Shown: in pieces, positions 15,280 through 26,089 of the stretch
How the letters are laid out: each line of letters starts with the position of its first letter
How positions within the stretch are numbered: position 1 is the first letter of the stretch
NCBI GenBank assembly: GCA_902594145.1
Contig: CACJLA010000008.1
Location: forward strand, 1-40,963
Reading direction: 5' to 3'
Source: an uncultured Alphaproteobacteria bacterium
GTDB lineage: Bacteria; Pseudomonadota; Alphaproteobacteria; HIMB59
Length of the DNA: 40,963 nucleotides
Notes under the pieces: generated by a model
The model's database searches: none
Seen by the model: only the letters and a program-made list of their open reading frames with translations
What the model was told of the DNA's origin: nothing
Translations under genes and position numbers: made by a program

Positions 15280-15953
15280 TGAATTTAACTAAAAATAAAA
15301 AAAAACAAATTGAAGGTATTGATTTATTAAAATCTTACAAGATATCTGATGCAGTTAAGATTATTAAAGAAAAAAAATATGCAAAATTTGATGAGTCTTT
15401 AGAGGTATGTATTAATACTGGTATTGATTCTAAGCAGTCCGACCAAAATGTTAGGGGAAGCTTTATTCCTCCTCATGGATTGGGAAAAAAGGTATTAATT
15501 GCTGTTTTTGCCCAAGGAAAAGCTGCAGAAGAAGCTAAATTATCTGGTGTGAAACATGTTGGTGGAGAAGATCTAGTTGCTATTCTTGAAAAAAAGATAG
15601 ACGTAGATATTATTGTTGCCACTCCAGATATGATGTCAGTTGTTAGTAAAATAGCAAAGATTTTAGGACCTAAAGGTTTAATGCCTAACCCTAAAACAGG
15701 TACTGTCACAAATGATGTTAAAAGCACAATTGAAAATATAAATAAAGGACTTATTGCATATAAAAATGATAAAGCAGGAACAATACACGCTGCTCTTGGA
15801 AAAATTAGCTTTGAAGAGAGTCAGTTAACTGAAAATGTAGTTTCTTTTCTTGATGAAATTAAAAAAATAAAACCATCTGGATTAAAGGGTAATTTTGTAA
15901 ACTCTGTTTACTTATCCTCCTCCATGGGGTTTGGTTTAAGGGTTGAAATTTAA
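15279..15953 (+). CDS. rplA: 50S ribosomal protein L1
   Basis: A 224-residue L1 of the L1 stalk, which guides deacylated tRNA out of the E site and in other bacteria represses its own operon. The conserved segment G-P-K-G-L-M-P-N-P-K-T-G-T-V-T is present at about 128-142, as is the closing S-S-S-M-G-F-G-L-R-V. It is a few residues shorter than the E. coli protein (234). It starts on the last base of the rplK stop and shares one base with the rplJ start, so the three genes should be translationally coupled. Confidence 0.98.
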   Translation: MNLTKNKKKQIEGIDLLKSYKISDAVKIIKEKKYAKFDESLEVCINTGIDSKQSDQNVRGSFIPPHGLGKKVLIAVFAQGKAAEEAKLSGVKHVGGEDLVAILEKKIDVDIIVATPDMMSVVSKIAKILGPKGLMPNPKTGTVTNDVKSTIENINKGLIAYKNDKAGTIHAALGKISFEESQLTENVVSFLDEIKKIKPSGLKGNFVNSVYLSSSMGFGLRVEI

Positions 15954-16459
15954 TGAATAAAGCAGAAAAACAACAATATATTGAAAATCTTAATCAAATG
16001 TCAAAAGATTATTCTGCAGTTTTTGTTGCATCTTTTTCAAAGATGTCTGTAAAAGAAATGATTAAATTTCGCACTGAAATTAGAAATAACGACGGTGTAA
16101 CCAAAGTATCAAAAAATAACATCGTTAAAATATTTGTTAATAAAGATGAAGAAAAAAAAGGTCTGATTGATTTTTTATCAAATCAAAAATTATTAATCTT
16201 TACAAATAATCCTGTAGGAACAGCAAAAGTTTGTAAAAAATTCGAAAAAGATTTAAAAAAGCTATCTGCAGAGGCGGCTTTTTTTGATAACCAGCTTTAT
16301 TCAAAAGAGGATATAGCAAAGGTTGCAACTTTACCTTCTCTTGATGAAATCAGAGGAAAAATAGTTGGATTGATTAATGCACCTGCATCAAAACTTGTAA
16401 GGTTATTACAAAGACCGGATCAGGACATTATTTCAATATTACAAAACAAAAAAGACTAA
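15953..16459 (+). CDS. rplJ: 50S ribosomal protein L10
   Basis: A 168-residue L10, which anchors the L7/L12 dimers at the stalk base. The globular N-terminal domain (to about 130) has the usual M-x-V-x-E-x-x-x-x-R helix, and the long C-terminal helix that binds L12 begins about residue 140. It starts one base inside rplA. In E. coli an L10 binding site lies in the leader before rplJ; here there is no space for such a leader, so any feedback site would be within rplA. Confidence 0.97.
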   Translation: MNKAEKQQYIENLNQMSKDYSAVFVASFSKMSVKEMIKFRTEIRNNDGVTKVSKNNIVKIFVNKDEEKKGLIDFLSNQKLLIFTNNPVGTAKVCKKFEKDLKKLSAEAAFFDNQLYSKEDIAKVATLPSLDEIRGKIVGLINAPASKLVRLLQRPDQDIISILQNKKD

Positions 16460-16477
16460 TTAGGGAGAGACAAAAAA

Positions 16478-16852
16478 ATGGCAGATTTAAACAAAATTGT
16501 TGAAGAACTATCAACACTAACAGTAATGGAAGCAGCAGAACTTTCAAAACTATTAGAAGAAAAATGGGGTGTAACCGCAGTGGCACCAGTTGCAGTTGCT
16601 GCAGGTGGAGCAGCTCCAGCAACAGATGCAGCAGAAGAAAAGGATGCTTTTGATGTTGTTTTAACAGCAGCTGGCGATCAAAAAATTAATGTTATCAAAG
16701 AAGTAAGAGCAATCACAGGTCTTGGTTTAAAAGAAGCTAAAGACACGGTAGAGGGTGCTCCTAAAACTTTAAAAGAAGGAGCTAAGAAAGAAGAGGCGGA
16801 AGCTATGAAGGCACAGCTAGAAGCCGCAGGCGCAAAAGTAGAACTTAAATAA
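16478..16852 (+). CDS. rplL: 50S ribosomal protein L7/L12
   Basis: A 124-residue L7/L12 that recruits and stimulates translational GTPases. The N-terminal dimerisation helices (about 1-32) are followed by an Ala/Pro/Gly-rich hinge (about 36-52) and the globular C-terminal domain with G-L-G-L-K-E-A-K. An AGGGAG Shine-Dalgarno lies about 10 bases before the ATG, one of the clearest in the cluster, as expected for a protein needed in several copies per ribosome. No terminator is visible in the 25 bases before rpoB, where E. coli has an attenuator. Confidence 0.98.
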   Translation: MADLNKIVEELSTLTVMEAAELSKLLEEKWGVTAVAPVAVAAGGAAPATDAAEEKDAFDVVLTAAGDQKINVIKEVRAITGLGLKEAKDTVEGAPKTLKEGAKKEEAEAMKAQLEAAGAKVELK

Positions 16853-16877
16853 CCAATTATTATAGGTTCTACATATT

Positions 16878-19800
16878 ATGCCACTTAGCTTTACAGAAAA
16901 AAAACGAATTCGCTATTCATTTGGAAAGATCGGTAAAACGATAGATGTTCCAAATTTAGTAGATATTCAAAAAATTTCCTACGATAAGTTCCTTCAATTA
17001 GGAAAATCAGTAGAAAATCGTTCAAATACAGGCCTGCAGGAAGTCTTTAATTCTGTCTTTCCCATAAAAGACTATGCAGGTAAATCTGAACTTCACTATA
17101 TTGATTATTACCTTGATAATCCAAAATATGATGTTGATGAGTGTAGAAGGAAAGGATTAACCTTCTCAGCCTCTCTTATGGTCACTTTTCGATTGATAAT
17201 TTGGGATATAAATGAAGAAACAGAAGAAAAATCATTAAGGGATATTAAAGAACAAGTTGTCTATTTAGGTGATTTACCATTGATGACAAATAACGGTACT
17301 TTTGTAGTTAATGGAACTGAAAGAGTTGTAGTCAGTCAGTTACATAGATCTCCCGGTGTATTTTTTGATCATGATGAGGGTAAAACTCATGCAAGTGGTA
17401 AAGTCTTATACAATGCAAGAATAATTCCATACAGAGGTTCTTGGTTAGATTTCGAATTTGATCATAAAGACAACTTATTCTTTAGAATTGATCGAAAAAA
17501 GAAAATGATATCCACCACTATTTTACAAGCCTTGCCATCAAAGGCTTCAGAAAAATATTTACAGGAGTGTATTCAAAATAAGGTTGAGCCAGATATTTAT
17601 AAAGTATCAGGAATGACATCTGAGGAAATTTTAACTTACTTCTATGAAACTTATAATTTTAAGAAGAGTAAAGAAGGATGGATAGTCAATTTAGATTTAA
17701 ATAAATTTAAGTATAAAAACTTACCCTTTAATTTGGTAGACCCTAATACTAATGATGTAGTAGCTTACAAAGACGTAAAATTATCTCTTAAATTACTCAA
17801 AGAAATTAAAGATAAAAAAATTAATAAATTTTTCTTTAAAGAAGAGGACCTATATGGTTTTTATTTATCTAATGACATCGTTAATTATGATAACGGATTA
17901 GTTTACGCTGAAGCTGGTACGTTACTAAGCGAAGAATTTTTTAATAGACTAAATGAATTGTCGATCAATCAATTTTCTGTTATTAACGCTAATCAAGCTA
18001 GTGGTAATTTAGGTATTATTAATTCCCTTGTGGCTGATAAAAATAACTCACGTGAAGAGGCTCTTTTTGATATCTTCAAAATTTTAAGACCAGGTGAACC
18101 GCCAACTTTAGAGGCAAGTAACTATTTGTTTCAAAACATGTTTTTTAGCGAAGATAGATATGATTTATCTGAAGTAGGTAGAGTTAAATTAAATACTTAC
18201 TTATCTTTAAATAAAGAAAATAAAATAAGAATTTTAAGTAAATCCGATATTCTTGCTGTTGCAAAAAAACTTTTTGATATGAAATCAGAAAGTGCTGGTA
18301 AAGATGATATTGATCACCTTGGAAACAGACGTGTTCGTTCAGTAGGAGAGCTAATTGAAAACCAATACAGAATTGGTTTAGTTAGGATGGAAAGAGCTAT
18401 CAGAGAAAAAATGGGAACAGTTGATATTGAGTCAATCATGCCTCAAGATCTTGTAAATTCAAAACCCATACAAACTGTTTTGAAAGAATTTACTGGGACA
18501 AGTCAATTAAGTCAGTTTATGGATCAAACTAACCCACTAAGTGAGATTACTCATAAAAGAAGAATTTCTGCATTAGGCCCTGGTGGTTTGACTAGAGAAA
18601 GAGCGGGATTTGAGGTTCGAGATGTCCATACAACTCACTACGGTAGAATATGCCCAATCGAAACTCCTGAGGGTTCAAATATTGGTCTAATTAACAGTCT
18701 TTCATCTTTTGCTAGAATTAATCAATATGGTTTCATTGAAACACCTTATAGAAAAATTGTTAAAGGGTCTGTAACAGATGAAGTTTTATATCTAAATGCT
18801 GACGAAGAAGAGAAATATACTATTGCTCAAGCAAATAGCCCAATTAATGAAAATGGAAAATTTGCAGAAGAACAAGTAAGTTGTAGAAGAAGAGGTGACT
18901 TTATTTTCTGTGATCCATCTGAAATAGAATTTATGGATGTCAATCCACAGCAATTAGTTTCTGTAGCTGCCTCTTTAATTCCATTCTTAGAGAATGATGA
19001 TGCAAATAGAGCATTAATGGGATCAAACATGATGAGACAGGCTGTTCCTCTTGTTAAAAGTGAAGCTCCTCTTGTCGGTACTGGATTTGAATCGAAAGTT
19101 GCAAGAGACAGCGGCGCTGTTGTTATTGCAAAAAATAGTGGATACGTTCATCAAGTTGACTCATCTAGAATAGTCGTTAGATCTGATTCTAAAAATATTA
19201 GTAAGGATAAAAGTGGCGTTGATATTTATAATTTGAAAAAGTTTCAAAGATCCAATCAAAGCACTGCTATTAATCAAAAACCAATTGTTAAAATTGGAGA
19301 CTATGTTGAACGAGGAGATATCATTGCCGATGGACCTTCAACTGATTTAGGAGAATTAGCCTTAGGAAGAAACCTTCTTGTAGGTTTTATGCCTTGGAAT
19401 GGATACAATTTTGAAGACTCTATTATAATGTCTGAAAGAGTTGTTCATGAAGATAGATACACCTCGATACATATTGAAGAGTTTGAAGTTCTGTGTAGAG
19501 ATACTAAGTTAGGCCCAGAAGAAATTACAAGAGATATGCCTAATGTAGGAGACGAAAGTATAACAAACCTCGATGAAGCAGGAATTGTTTATATAGGTTC
19601 AGAAGTTAAACCAGGAGATATTTTAGTTGGAAAGGTATCTCCTAAAGGAGACTCCCCAATTACCCCTGAAGAAAAGTTATTAAGAGCAATCTTCTCTGAA
19701 AAAGCAGCTGATGTAAAAGATACATCTTTAAGACTACCCACTGGTTATTCTGGTGTCGTAGTTGACGTTCAGGTATTAGTTCGAAGAGGTGTCGAAAAGG

Positions 19801-21074
19801 ATGAAAGAACAATAGCTATCGAAAGAGTTGAAATAGATAGATTAGCAAAAGATAGAGATGACGAGAAAAATATTTTAGAAAATAACTACAAACAAAACCT
19901 TATTAGTATTTTTAAAAATAAAAATGCAAGTTCAAATATAGATATTTTTGTGAAAGGTAATAACATCGATGAAGAAGCACTAAAATCAAAATCTATTGAA
20001 ATTTTAGAACAAATTCAAGTTGATGATGCTTCATCAATGGAGACATTTAGTTCACAAAAGAAAATCTTTAGTGATGCTGTCATTTTATTAGATAAAAAGT
20101 TTCAAAATAAAATTGAAAAAATTCAAAGTGGTGATGACTTATTACCTGGTGTTTTAAAAGTTGTTAAAGTATTTGTCGCTGTTAAACGAAAGCTTCAAGC
20201 AGGTGATAAGATGGCAGGAAGACATGGTAACAAAGGTGTTATTTCAAAGATTGTTCCTATTGAAGATATGCCTTTCTTAGAAGATGGAACACCAGTAGAT
20301 GTGCTTCTAAATCCTCTAGGTGTTCCAAGTAGAATGAATATCGGCCAAATTTTAGAAACACACTTAGGTTGGGCTGCCTACGGTATAGGTAAACAAATTT
20401 CTCAAAGTTTAGATATGGCCAGAAAAGAAGGAAATATAATTCAATTAAAAGAGTCTTTATCAAATTTCTATGAGCGGAACAAAGACTCTAATACTGAAAT
20501 TAGTAATATGAATGATGATCAATTGATTGAGTTAGCTGGTAATTTAGAAAAAGGTGTTACATTTGCAACACCCGTTTTCGATGGAACTAATACTCAGGAA
20601 ATTACAAATCTTTTAGATAAAGCTGGTTTTGATAATAGTGGTCAAGTTCATTTATTCGATGGTAGATCCGGTGAACGCTTCGAAAGAAAAGTTACTGTTG
20701 GGTATAAATATATTTTAAAACTTCATCATTTAATTGATGATAAAATTCACGCTAGATCTATCGGGCCTTATAGTCTTGTAACTCAACAGCCTTTAGGTGG
20801 TAAAGCTCAATTTGGTGGTCAAAGATTTGGAGAAATGGAAGTATGGGCATTAGAAGCTTATGGTGCATCTAATACTCTTCAAGAAATTTTAACTATTAAA
20901 TCTGATGACGTAGCAGGAAGAACAAAAGTTTACGAAGCCTTAATAAGAGGCGACTATAACTTTGAAAGTGGCATACCTGAGTCATTCCACGTCCTAGTCA
21001 AAGAATTAAAATCTCTTGGATTGAATGTGGAACTAATAGAAACCGATCCTAGTGTTAACAGGGAGAACGCTTAA
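16878..21074 (+). CDS. rpoB: DNA-directed RNA polymerase subunit beta
   Basis: A 1398-residue beta subunit, 56 longer than the E. coli protein, with no intein. The rifampicin region is at about 542-567; Gln546, Asp549, His559 and Ser564 correspond to E. coli 513, 516, 526 and 531 and are unchanged. Two nearby prolines differ: H-P-T-H is H-T-T-H, and E-G-P-N-I-G is E-G-S-N-I-G. A lineage-type insertion rich in Lys, Asn and Asp occupies about residues 995-1080 before the conserved [18 protein letters not shown]. The C-terminus carries the [12 protein letters not shown] segment. The stop overlaps the rpoC start by one base. Confidence 0.99.
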   Translation: MPLSFTEKKRIRYSFGKIGKTIDVPNLVDIQKISYDKFLQLGKSVENRSNTGLQEVFNSVFPIKDYAGKSELHYIDYYLDNPKYDVDECRRKGLTFSASLMVTFRLIIWDINEETEEKSLRDIKEQVVYLGDLPLMTNNGTFVVNGTERVVVSQLHRSPGVFFDHDEGKTHASGKVLYNARIIPYRGSWLDFEFDHKDNLFFRIDRKKKMISTTILQALPSKASEKYLQECIQNKVEPDIYKVSGMTSEEILTYFYETYNFKKSKEGWIVNLDLNKFKYKNLPFNLVDPNTNDVVAYKDVKLSLKLLKEIKDKKINKFFFKEEDLYGFYLSNDIVNYDNGLVYAEAGTLLSEEFFNRLNELSINQFSVINANQASGNLGIINSLVADKNNSREEALFDIFKILRPGEPPTLEASNYLFQNMFFSEDRYDLSEVGRVKLNTYLSLNKENKIRILSKSDILAVAKKLFDMKSESAGKDDIDHLGNRRVRSVGELIENQYRIGLVRMERAIREKMGTVDIESIMPQDLVNSKPIQTVLKEFTGTSQLSQFMDQTNPLSEITHKRRISALGPGGLTRERAGFEVRDVHTTHYGRICPIETPEGSNIGLINSLSSFARINQYGFIETPYRKIVKGSVTDEVLYLNADEEEKYTIAQANSPINENGKFAEEQVSCRRRGDFIFCDPSEIEFMDVNPQQLVSVAASLIPFLENDDANRALMGSNMMRQAVPLVKSEAPLVGTGFESKVARDSGAVVIAKNSGYVHQVDSSRIVVRSDSKNISKDKSGVDIYNLKKFQRSNQSTAINQKPIVKIGDYVERGDIIADGPSTDLGELALGRNLLVGFMPWNGYNFEDSIIMSERVVHEDRYTSIHIEEFEVLCRDTKLGPEEITRDMPNVGDESITNLDEAGIVYIGSEVKPGDILVGKVSPKGDSPITPEEKLLRAIFSEKAADVKDTSLRLPTGYSGVVVDVQVLVRRGVEKDERTIAIERVEIDRLAKDRDDEKNILENNYKQNLISIFKNKNASSNIDIFVKGNNIDEEALKSKSIEILEQIQVDDASSMETFSSQKKIFSDAVILLDKKFQNKIEKIQSGDDLLPGVLKVVKVFVAVKRKLQAGDKMAGRHGNKGVISKIVPIEDMPFLEDGTPVDVLLNPLGVPSRMNIGQILETHLGWAAYGIGKQISQSLDMARKEGNIIQLKESLSNFYERNKDSNTEISNMNDDQLIELAGNLEKGVTFATPVFDGTNTQEITNLLDKAGFDNSGQVHLFDGRSGERFERKVTVGYKYILKLHHLIDDKIHARSIGPYSLVTQQPLGGKAQFGGQRFGEMEVWALEAYGASNTLQEILTIKSDDVAGRTKVYEALIRGDYNFESGIPESFHVLVKELKSLGLNVELIETDPSVNRENA

Positions 21075-24000
21075 TGAAAGATTTAACTAATTTATTTAAA
21101 ACTAATACTCAAACATTAAATTTTGATCAGATTAAAATTTCTGTTTCAAGTCCTGAGCAAATAAGATCTTGGTCTTTCGGTGAAATAAAAAAACCAGAGA
21201 CCATAAATTACAGAACCTTCAAACCTGAGAGAGAGGGTTTATTCTGTGCTAGAATTTTTGGCCCTACAAAAGATTATGAGTGTTTGTGTGGAAAATATAA
21301 AAGAATGAAATTTAAAGGCATTACATGCGAAAAGTGTGGTGTCGAAGTTACACTCTCTAAAGTAAGAAGAGAAAGAATGGCTCATATTGAATTAGCAGCT
21401 CCTGTAGCCCATATTTGGTTTTTAAAATCACTGCCTAGTAGAATAGGCCTTGCACTTGACATAACTCTAAAGAACCTTGAGAAAGTTCTATATTTCGAAA
21501 GTCATATTGTAATTGACCCTTTGATGTCTGGTTTAAATCCTAATCAGTTATTAAATGATGAAGAACTAGAAGAAGCTATTGATCAATATGGTGAAGACTC
21601 TTTCAAACATGGAATTGGTGCAGAAGCTGTCCAAGAAATATTATCTAAGATTAATTTAAAAGCAGAAATAGAAAATCTTGTCGAAGAAAGTGAAGCCACT
21701 TCATCTGAAACTAAAAAGAAAAAAATTCTAAAAAGAATGAAAGTAATGGAAGGTTTTAAAAACTCAAATATTAAACCTGAATGGATGGTTTTAAAAGTAC
21801 TACCAGTTATACCACCTGAATTAAGACCACTTGTTCCTCTAGAAGGTGGCCGTTTTGCTACTTCTGACTTAAACGATTTATATCGAAGAGTAATCAATAG
21901 AAACAATAGATTAAAAAGACTGTTAGATCTTAGAGCTCCTGACATTATTGTTAGAAACGAAAAAAGAATGCTTCAAGAGTCTGTAGACGCATTATTTGAT
22001 AATGGCAGAAGAGGAAGAGTAATCACAAGTACCAACAAGAGACCTCTAAAATCTCTATCTGAAATGTTAAAAGGAAAACAAGGAAGATTTAGACAAAACT
22101 TATTAGGTAAAAGAGTTGATTATTCTGGTCGTTCAGTAATTGTTGTTGGACCTGAATTAAAACTTCATCAATGCGGTTTACCTAAAAAAATGGCTTTAGA
22201 GCTTTTTAAACCCTTTATATACAATAAATTGGAGTCATATGGTTTTGCCTCAACACTAAAATCTGCAAGAAAAATGGTAGAGTCTGAGAGACCAGAAGTT
22301 TGGGATATCTTAGATGAAGTAATTAGAGAGCATCCAATTCTTTTAAATCGTGCACCAACACTTCACAGATTAGGTATTCAAGCATTTGAACCAATTTTAA
22401 TTGAAGGTAAAGCTATCCAACTTCACCCATTAGTTTGTACTGCGTTCAATGCAGACTTTGATGGTGACCAAATGGCAGTTCACATACCTTTGAGTCTTGA
22501 AGCACAATTAGAAGCGAGAGTTTTAATGATGAGTACGAATAATATTCTCTCTCCGTCAAGTGGAAAGCCAATTATCGTACCAAGTCAAGATATTGTGTTA
22601 GGTATATATTACTTATCATTGATAAATGAAAAAGAAGAACCAAAGAAATATTATTCACATGTTGGTGAGGTAGAGTTTGCTTTAGAAAATAAAACCATTG
22701 AACTTCACACACCTATTCTTTATCGAACTAAAGTTTACAATGCTGAAAAAGATAGCTTTGAATATAAGAAATATACTACATCAGCAGGTAGAGTTATCCT
22801 TTTTAAAACAGTCCCTGAAAGTAAAAACTTACCATATGATGTAATTAATAAGGTTCTTACAAAAAAAGATATCAGTAACTTATTAGATAATGTTTACAGA
22901 TTTACTGGTCAAAAGGCGACTTGCATATTTGTTGATCAAATTATGACAGTTGGCTTTAAGTATGCTGCAAAAGCAGGTATCTCTTTTGGTAAAGATGATT
23001 TAGTTATTCCTGAAGAAAAGAATATTTTAATTCAAGATACTCAAAAATTAGTGAATAGCCTTGAAAACCAATATCAAGAAGGACTTATAACTGAAAGAGA
23101 AAAATATAATAAAGTTGTTGGTTTATGGTCTACTTGTACAGATAAAGTTGCAAAAGCAATGATGAAAACTGTTTCATCTAGCAAAGATAGTCAAATCAAT
23201 TCTGTTTATATTATGGCTGACTCCGGTGCTCGTGGTTCCGAAGCTCAGCTAAAACAGTTAGCTGGTATGAGAGGTTTAATGGCAAGACCATCTGGTGAAA
23301 TCATTGAAAACCCTATCACATCTAACTTTAAAGATGGTTTAACAGTTCTTGAGTATTTTAATTCTACACACGGAGCAAGAAAAGGTTTAGCAGATACAGC
23401 TCTTAAAACAGCAAGTTCAGGTTATTTAACTAGAAGATTAGTTGATGTAGCACAAGATTTAACAATAACATGTAAGGACTGTACATGTAAAAATGGTCTA
23501 ACAGTAGACACCATTTATGAATCAGGTGAGGTTTCTATACCACTAACAGAAAGAGTTTTTGGCAGATACTTAGCTGATGATGTAAAAAATAAAAAAGGTG
23601 AGGTCATCCTTAAAAATGATGATTACATTTCACACGAGGAAATTGAACTATTAGAAAAAGAAAACATTACATCTGTAAGAATAAAATCACCTATAACATG
23701 TGGAACAACACATGGTATCTGTGCTAAATCTTATGGCAGAGACTTAGCTAAAGGAGTGCCGGTGAATACTGGTGAGGCTGTTGGAATTATAGCTGCCCAG
23801 TCTATTGGTGAACCAGGTACCCAGTTAACAATGAGAACTTTCCATGTAGGAGGTGTTGCGAGTTCTTCAGCTGAGAAATCTAATTTTGAGTCACCAAGTG
23901 ATGGTAAAGTAAAAATTAAAAACCTTAGATCAGTTATAAACGGATCAGGTAGTGAAATCATTATTAATAGAACTACTGAACTTGAAATATTTGATAACAA

Positions 24001-25186
24001 CAAAACTTTAGTTTCATCATTCAGAGCACCATATGGATCAACATTATTAGTAAAAAATGGCCATGATGTTAAGCTTAACAGCTTATTACTTGAATGGGAT
24101 CCTTATACAGTTCCTATTGTTGCTGAAGAAACAGGAAAACTAGATTTCAGTGATTTAGTTGAGGGTGTATCTTTTATTGAAAAGTTTGATGAGACTACTG
24201 GTATTTCCTCTAAAGTTATAATTGACTGGAAGAGCTTCCAAGGAAAACAAGATCTTAAGCCTCAGTTGTTAATTACCAACAAAGATGGTAAACCAATTAA
24301 ATCTAAAAATGCATCTACATATGATTTAAGTGTAGGTATTGTTTTAAATATTGAAAAAGGTAAAGATGTTAGTGCTGGTGATGTTATTGCAAGAATTCCG
24401 AGAGCTTCTTCTAAAACAAAAGATATAACTGGTGGACTACCAAGAGTTGCAGACATCTTTGAATCAAGAAAACCAAAAAATCCAGCTGTATTAGCTGAAA
24501 TATCTGGAACGATCGAATTTGGAAAAGATATTAAAAGTAAAAGAAGAATTATCATTAATCCTGAAGAAGGAGAGCCAATTGAATTTTTAATCCCAAAAGG
24601 AACTTATATTTACTTCAATGAGGGAGATAAAGTAAACAAAGGTGACATGATTGTTGATGGAACTCCCGCTCCAACAGATATTTTAAATATTCTTGGCATT
24701 GAGGCTTTAGCTGAATATATGGTTAGAGAGGTTCAAAAAGTTTATCGTCTCCAAGGTGTTTTGATTGATGACAAACATATAGAATGTATTACTCGTCAAA
24801 TGTTACAAAAAGTTGAAGTAATTGGTGCTGGCGATAGTGATTATTTAGTAGGCGATGTTAAAGATAAAATAGCTGTTGTAGAAAAAAACAATGAACTAAA
24901 GAAAGAAGGCAAAAAAGAGGTTGATTTTAAAATGATGATCCTTGGTATCACTAAAGCAAGTCTTCAAACTAATTCGTTCATTTCAGCCGCTTCTTTCCAA
25001 GAGACTACAAGGGTTCTTACAGAGGCAGCAATCAATGGTAAAGTTGATAAATTAACTGGTCTAAAAGAAAATGTCATTGTTGGTAAATTAATTCCAGCTG
25101 GAACGGGTAATGTAATCAGAGCACTTCGAAAAGAGGCTAAAATCCGCGATAATTCTTTATTAAAACAGCTAGAAACTCCTAAATAG
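21074..25186 (+). CDS. rpoC: DNA-directed RNA polymerase subunit beta'
   Basis: A 1370-residue beta' subunit. The first zinc site is complete (Cys70, Cys72, Cys85, Cys88). The catalytic magnesium motif N-A-D-F-D-G-D has Asp461, Asp463 and Asp465. The second zinc site is altered: Cys876 and Cys883 are kept, but the last ligand position (E. coli Cys898) is Ser886. The more distant ligand region instead contains three cysteines (Cys800, Cys803, Cys805), where E. coli has one. The trigger-loop region [17 protein letters not shown] is normal. The gene ends 41 bases before rpsL, and that gap contains a strong promoter. Confidence 0.99.
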   Translation: MKDLTNLFKTNTQTLNFDQIKISVSSPEQIRSWSFGEIKKPETINYRTFKPEREGLFCARIFGPTKDYECLCGKYKRMKFKGITCEKCGVEVTLSKVRRERMAHIELAAPVAHIWFLKSLPSRIGLALDITLKNLEKVLYFESHIVIDPLMSGLNPNQLLNDEELEEAIDQYGEDSFKHGIGAEAVQEILSKINLKAEIENLVEESEATSSETKKKKILKRMKVMEGFKNSNIKPEWMVLKVLPVIPPELRPLVPLEGGRFATSDLNDLYRRVINRNNRLKRLLDLRAPDIIVRNEKRMLQESVDALFDNGRRGRVITSTNKRPLKSLSEMLKGKQGRFRQNLLGKRVDYSGRSVIVVGPELKLHQCGLPKKMALELFKPFIYNKLESYGFASTLKSARKMVESERPEVWDILDEVIREHPILLNRAPTLHRLGIQAFEPILIEGKAIQLHPLVCTAFNADFDGDQMAVHIPLSLEAQLEARVLMMSTNNILSPSSGKPIIVPSQDIVLGIYYLSLINEKEEPKKYYSHVGEVEFALENKTIELHTPILYRTKVYNAEKDSFEYKKYTTSAGRVILFKTVPESKNLPYDVINKVLTKKDISNLLDNVYRFTGQKATCIFVDQIMTVGFKYAAKAGISFGKDDLVIPEEKNILIQDTQKLVNSLENQYQEGLITEREKYNKVVGLWSTCTDKVAKAMMKTVSSSKDSQINSVYIMADSGARGSEAQLKQLAGMRGLMARPSGEIIENPITSNFKDGLTVLEYFNSTHGARKGLADTALKTASSGYLTRRLVDVAQDLTITCKDCTCKNGLTVDTIYESGEVSIPLTERVFGRYLADDVKNKKGEVILKNDDYISHEEIELLEKENITSVRIKSPITCGTTHGICAKSYGRDLAKGVPVNTGEAVGIIAAQSIGEPGTQLTMRTFHVGGVASSSAEKSNFESPSDGKVKIKNLRSVINGSGSEIIINRTTELEIFDNNKTLVSSFRAPYGSTLLVKNGHDVKLNSLLLEWDPYTVPIVAEETGKLDFSDLVEGVSFIEKFDETTGISSKVIIDWKSFQGKQDLKPQLLITNKDGKPIKSKNASTYDLSVGIVLNIEKGKDVSAGDVIARIPRASSKTKDITGGLPRVADIFESRKPKNPAVLAEISGTIEFGKDIKSKRRIIINPEEGEPIEFLIPKGTYIYFNEGDKVNKGDMIVDGTPAPTDILNILGIEALAEYMVREVQKVYRLQGVLIDDKHIECITRQMLQKVEVIGAGDSDYLVGDVKDKIAVVEKNNELKKEGKKEVDFKMMILGITKASLQTNSFISAASFQETTRVLTEAAINGKVDKLTGLKENVIVGKLIPAGTGNVIRALRKEAKIRDNSLLKQLETPK

Positions 25187-25189
25187 ATG

Positions 25190-25218
25190 TTGACTATACT
25201 TAATACTATAAATATATT
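25190..25218 (+). promoter_or_regulatory. Strong promoter of the rpsL-rpsG-fusA segment
   Basis: TTGACT (25190-25195) and TATATT (25213-25218) are exactly 17 bases apart, close to the sigma-70 consensus. Transcription would begin at about 25224-25226, only 2-4 bases before the rpsL ATG at 25228, and no Shine-Dalgarno sequence precedes that ATG. A near-leaderless rpsL message is therefore predicted, in addition to read-through from rpoC. Confidence 0.65.
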
Positions 25219-25227
25219 CTGCGAACC

Positions 25228-25602
25228 ATGCCGACCATAAACCAATTAGTTAGAAAATCTAGAGAGAAAGTCTCTAAGAGAAACAAGGTTCCTGCGCTTA
25301 AATCTTGCCCTCAAAAAAGAGGTGTATGTCTTAGAGTTTATACAACTACTCCAAAAAAGCCCAATTCTGCTCTAAGGAAGGTAGCGAGAGTGAAGCTTAC
25401 AAATGGTCAAGAGGTAACAGCTTACATACCTGGAGAGGGTCACAATTTACAGGAACATTCTGTAGTGCTAATTCGTGGTGGAAGAGTGAAAGATTTACCT
25501 GGTGTAAGATATCACATAATAAGAGGCACTTTGGATACCCAGGGTCTTGAAAAAAGAAGACAACGTAGATCTAAATACGGTGCTAAAAGGCCAAAGAACT
25601 AA
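25228..25602 (+). CDS. rpsL: 30S ribosomal protein S12
   Basis: A 124-residue S12, part of the decoding centre. The loops that touch the A site are intact: T-P-K-K-P-N-S at 41-47 (Lys43 is E. coli Lys42) and G-R-V-K-D-L-P-G with Lys88 and Asp89. Unmutated lysines at both positions are the streptomycin-sensitive form. M-P-T-I-N-Q-L is the universal S12 N-terminus, which fixes the start at 25228. It is first in the str segment, followed by rpsG after 10 bases, and has its own promoter immediately upstream. Confidence 0.99.
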   Translation: MPTINQLVRKSREKVSKRNKVPALKSCPQKRGVCLRVYTTTPKKPNSALRKVARVKLTNGQEVTAYIPGEGHNLQEHSVVLIRGGRVKDLPGVRYHIIRGTLDTQGLEKRRQRRSKYGAKRPKN

Positions 25603-25612
25603 AATCTAAAAA

Positions 25613-26086
25613 ATGTCAAGAAGAAGAGCAGCAGAGAAAAGACAAGTATTGCCCGATCCTATTTATAATAGTGTTGTGCTAAATAAATTTATCAATGAAG
25701 TTATGGTGGGTGGAAAAAAAACAGTTGCACAGAAAATTGTTTACGGCGCTCTAGATATTATTAAAACTAATAATCAAAGCGATGATCCGCTAGAGTATTT
25801 TCAAAAATCTATTAATAACGTTAAACCATCAGTTGAAGTAAAATCAAGAAGAGTTGGTGGAGCTACATATCAAGTGCCAATGGAAGTAAGAAGTACAAGA
25901 GCCCAAGCACTTGCATTTAAATGGATATTAACTAACTCAAAAAAGCGAAATGAAAAAACTCAAAGAGAAAGACTTGCTAACGAATTAATTGATGCTTTTG
26001 AAAACAAAGGTAATTCTGTAAAGAAAAAAGACGAAGTTCACAAAATGGCAGAAGCCAACAGAGCATTTGCTCATTATAGGTGGTAA
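25613..26086 (+). CDS. rpsG: 30S ribosomal protein S7
   Basis: A 157-residue S7, which nucleates assembly of the 30S head and lines the E site. The N-terminal [10 protein letters not shown] and the beta-hairpin region [11 protein letters not shown] are typical, and it ends in the usual [15 protein letters not shown] tail. The length is that of the alphaproteobacterial form. It follows rpsL by 10 bases and precedes fusA by 3, so any S7 feedback on the str genes would have to act within this very short spacing. Confidence 0.98.
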   Translation: MSRRRAAEKRQVLPDPIYNSVVLNKFINEVMVGGKKTVAQKIVYGALDIIKTNNQSDDPLEYFQKSINNVKPSVEVKSRRVGGATYQVPMEVRSTRAQALAFKWILTNSKKRNEKTQRERLANELIDAFENKGNSVKKKDEVHKMAEANRAFAHYRW

Positions 26087-26089
26087 AAA

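Noticed and set aside
19870..20130. Possible intein or mobile insertion in rpoB
   Set aside because: The Lys/Asn-rich stretch lacks splicing motifs and lies where RpoB proteins vary naturally between lineages.
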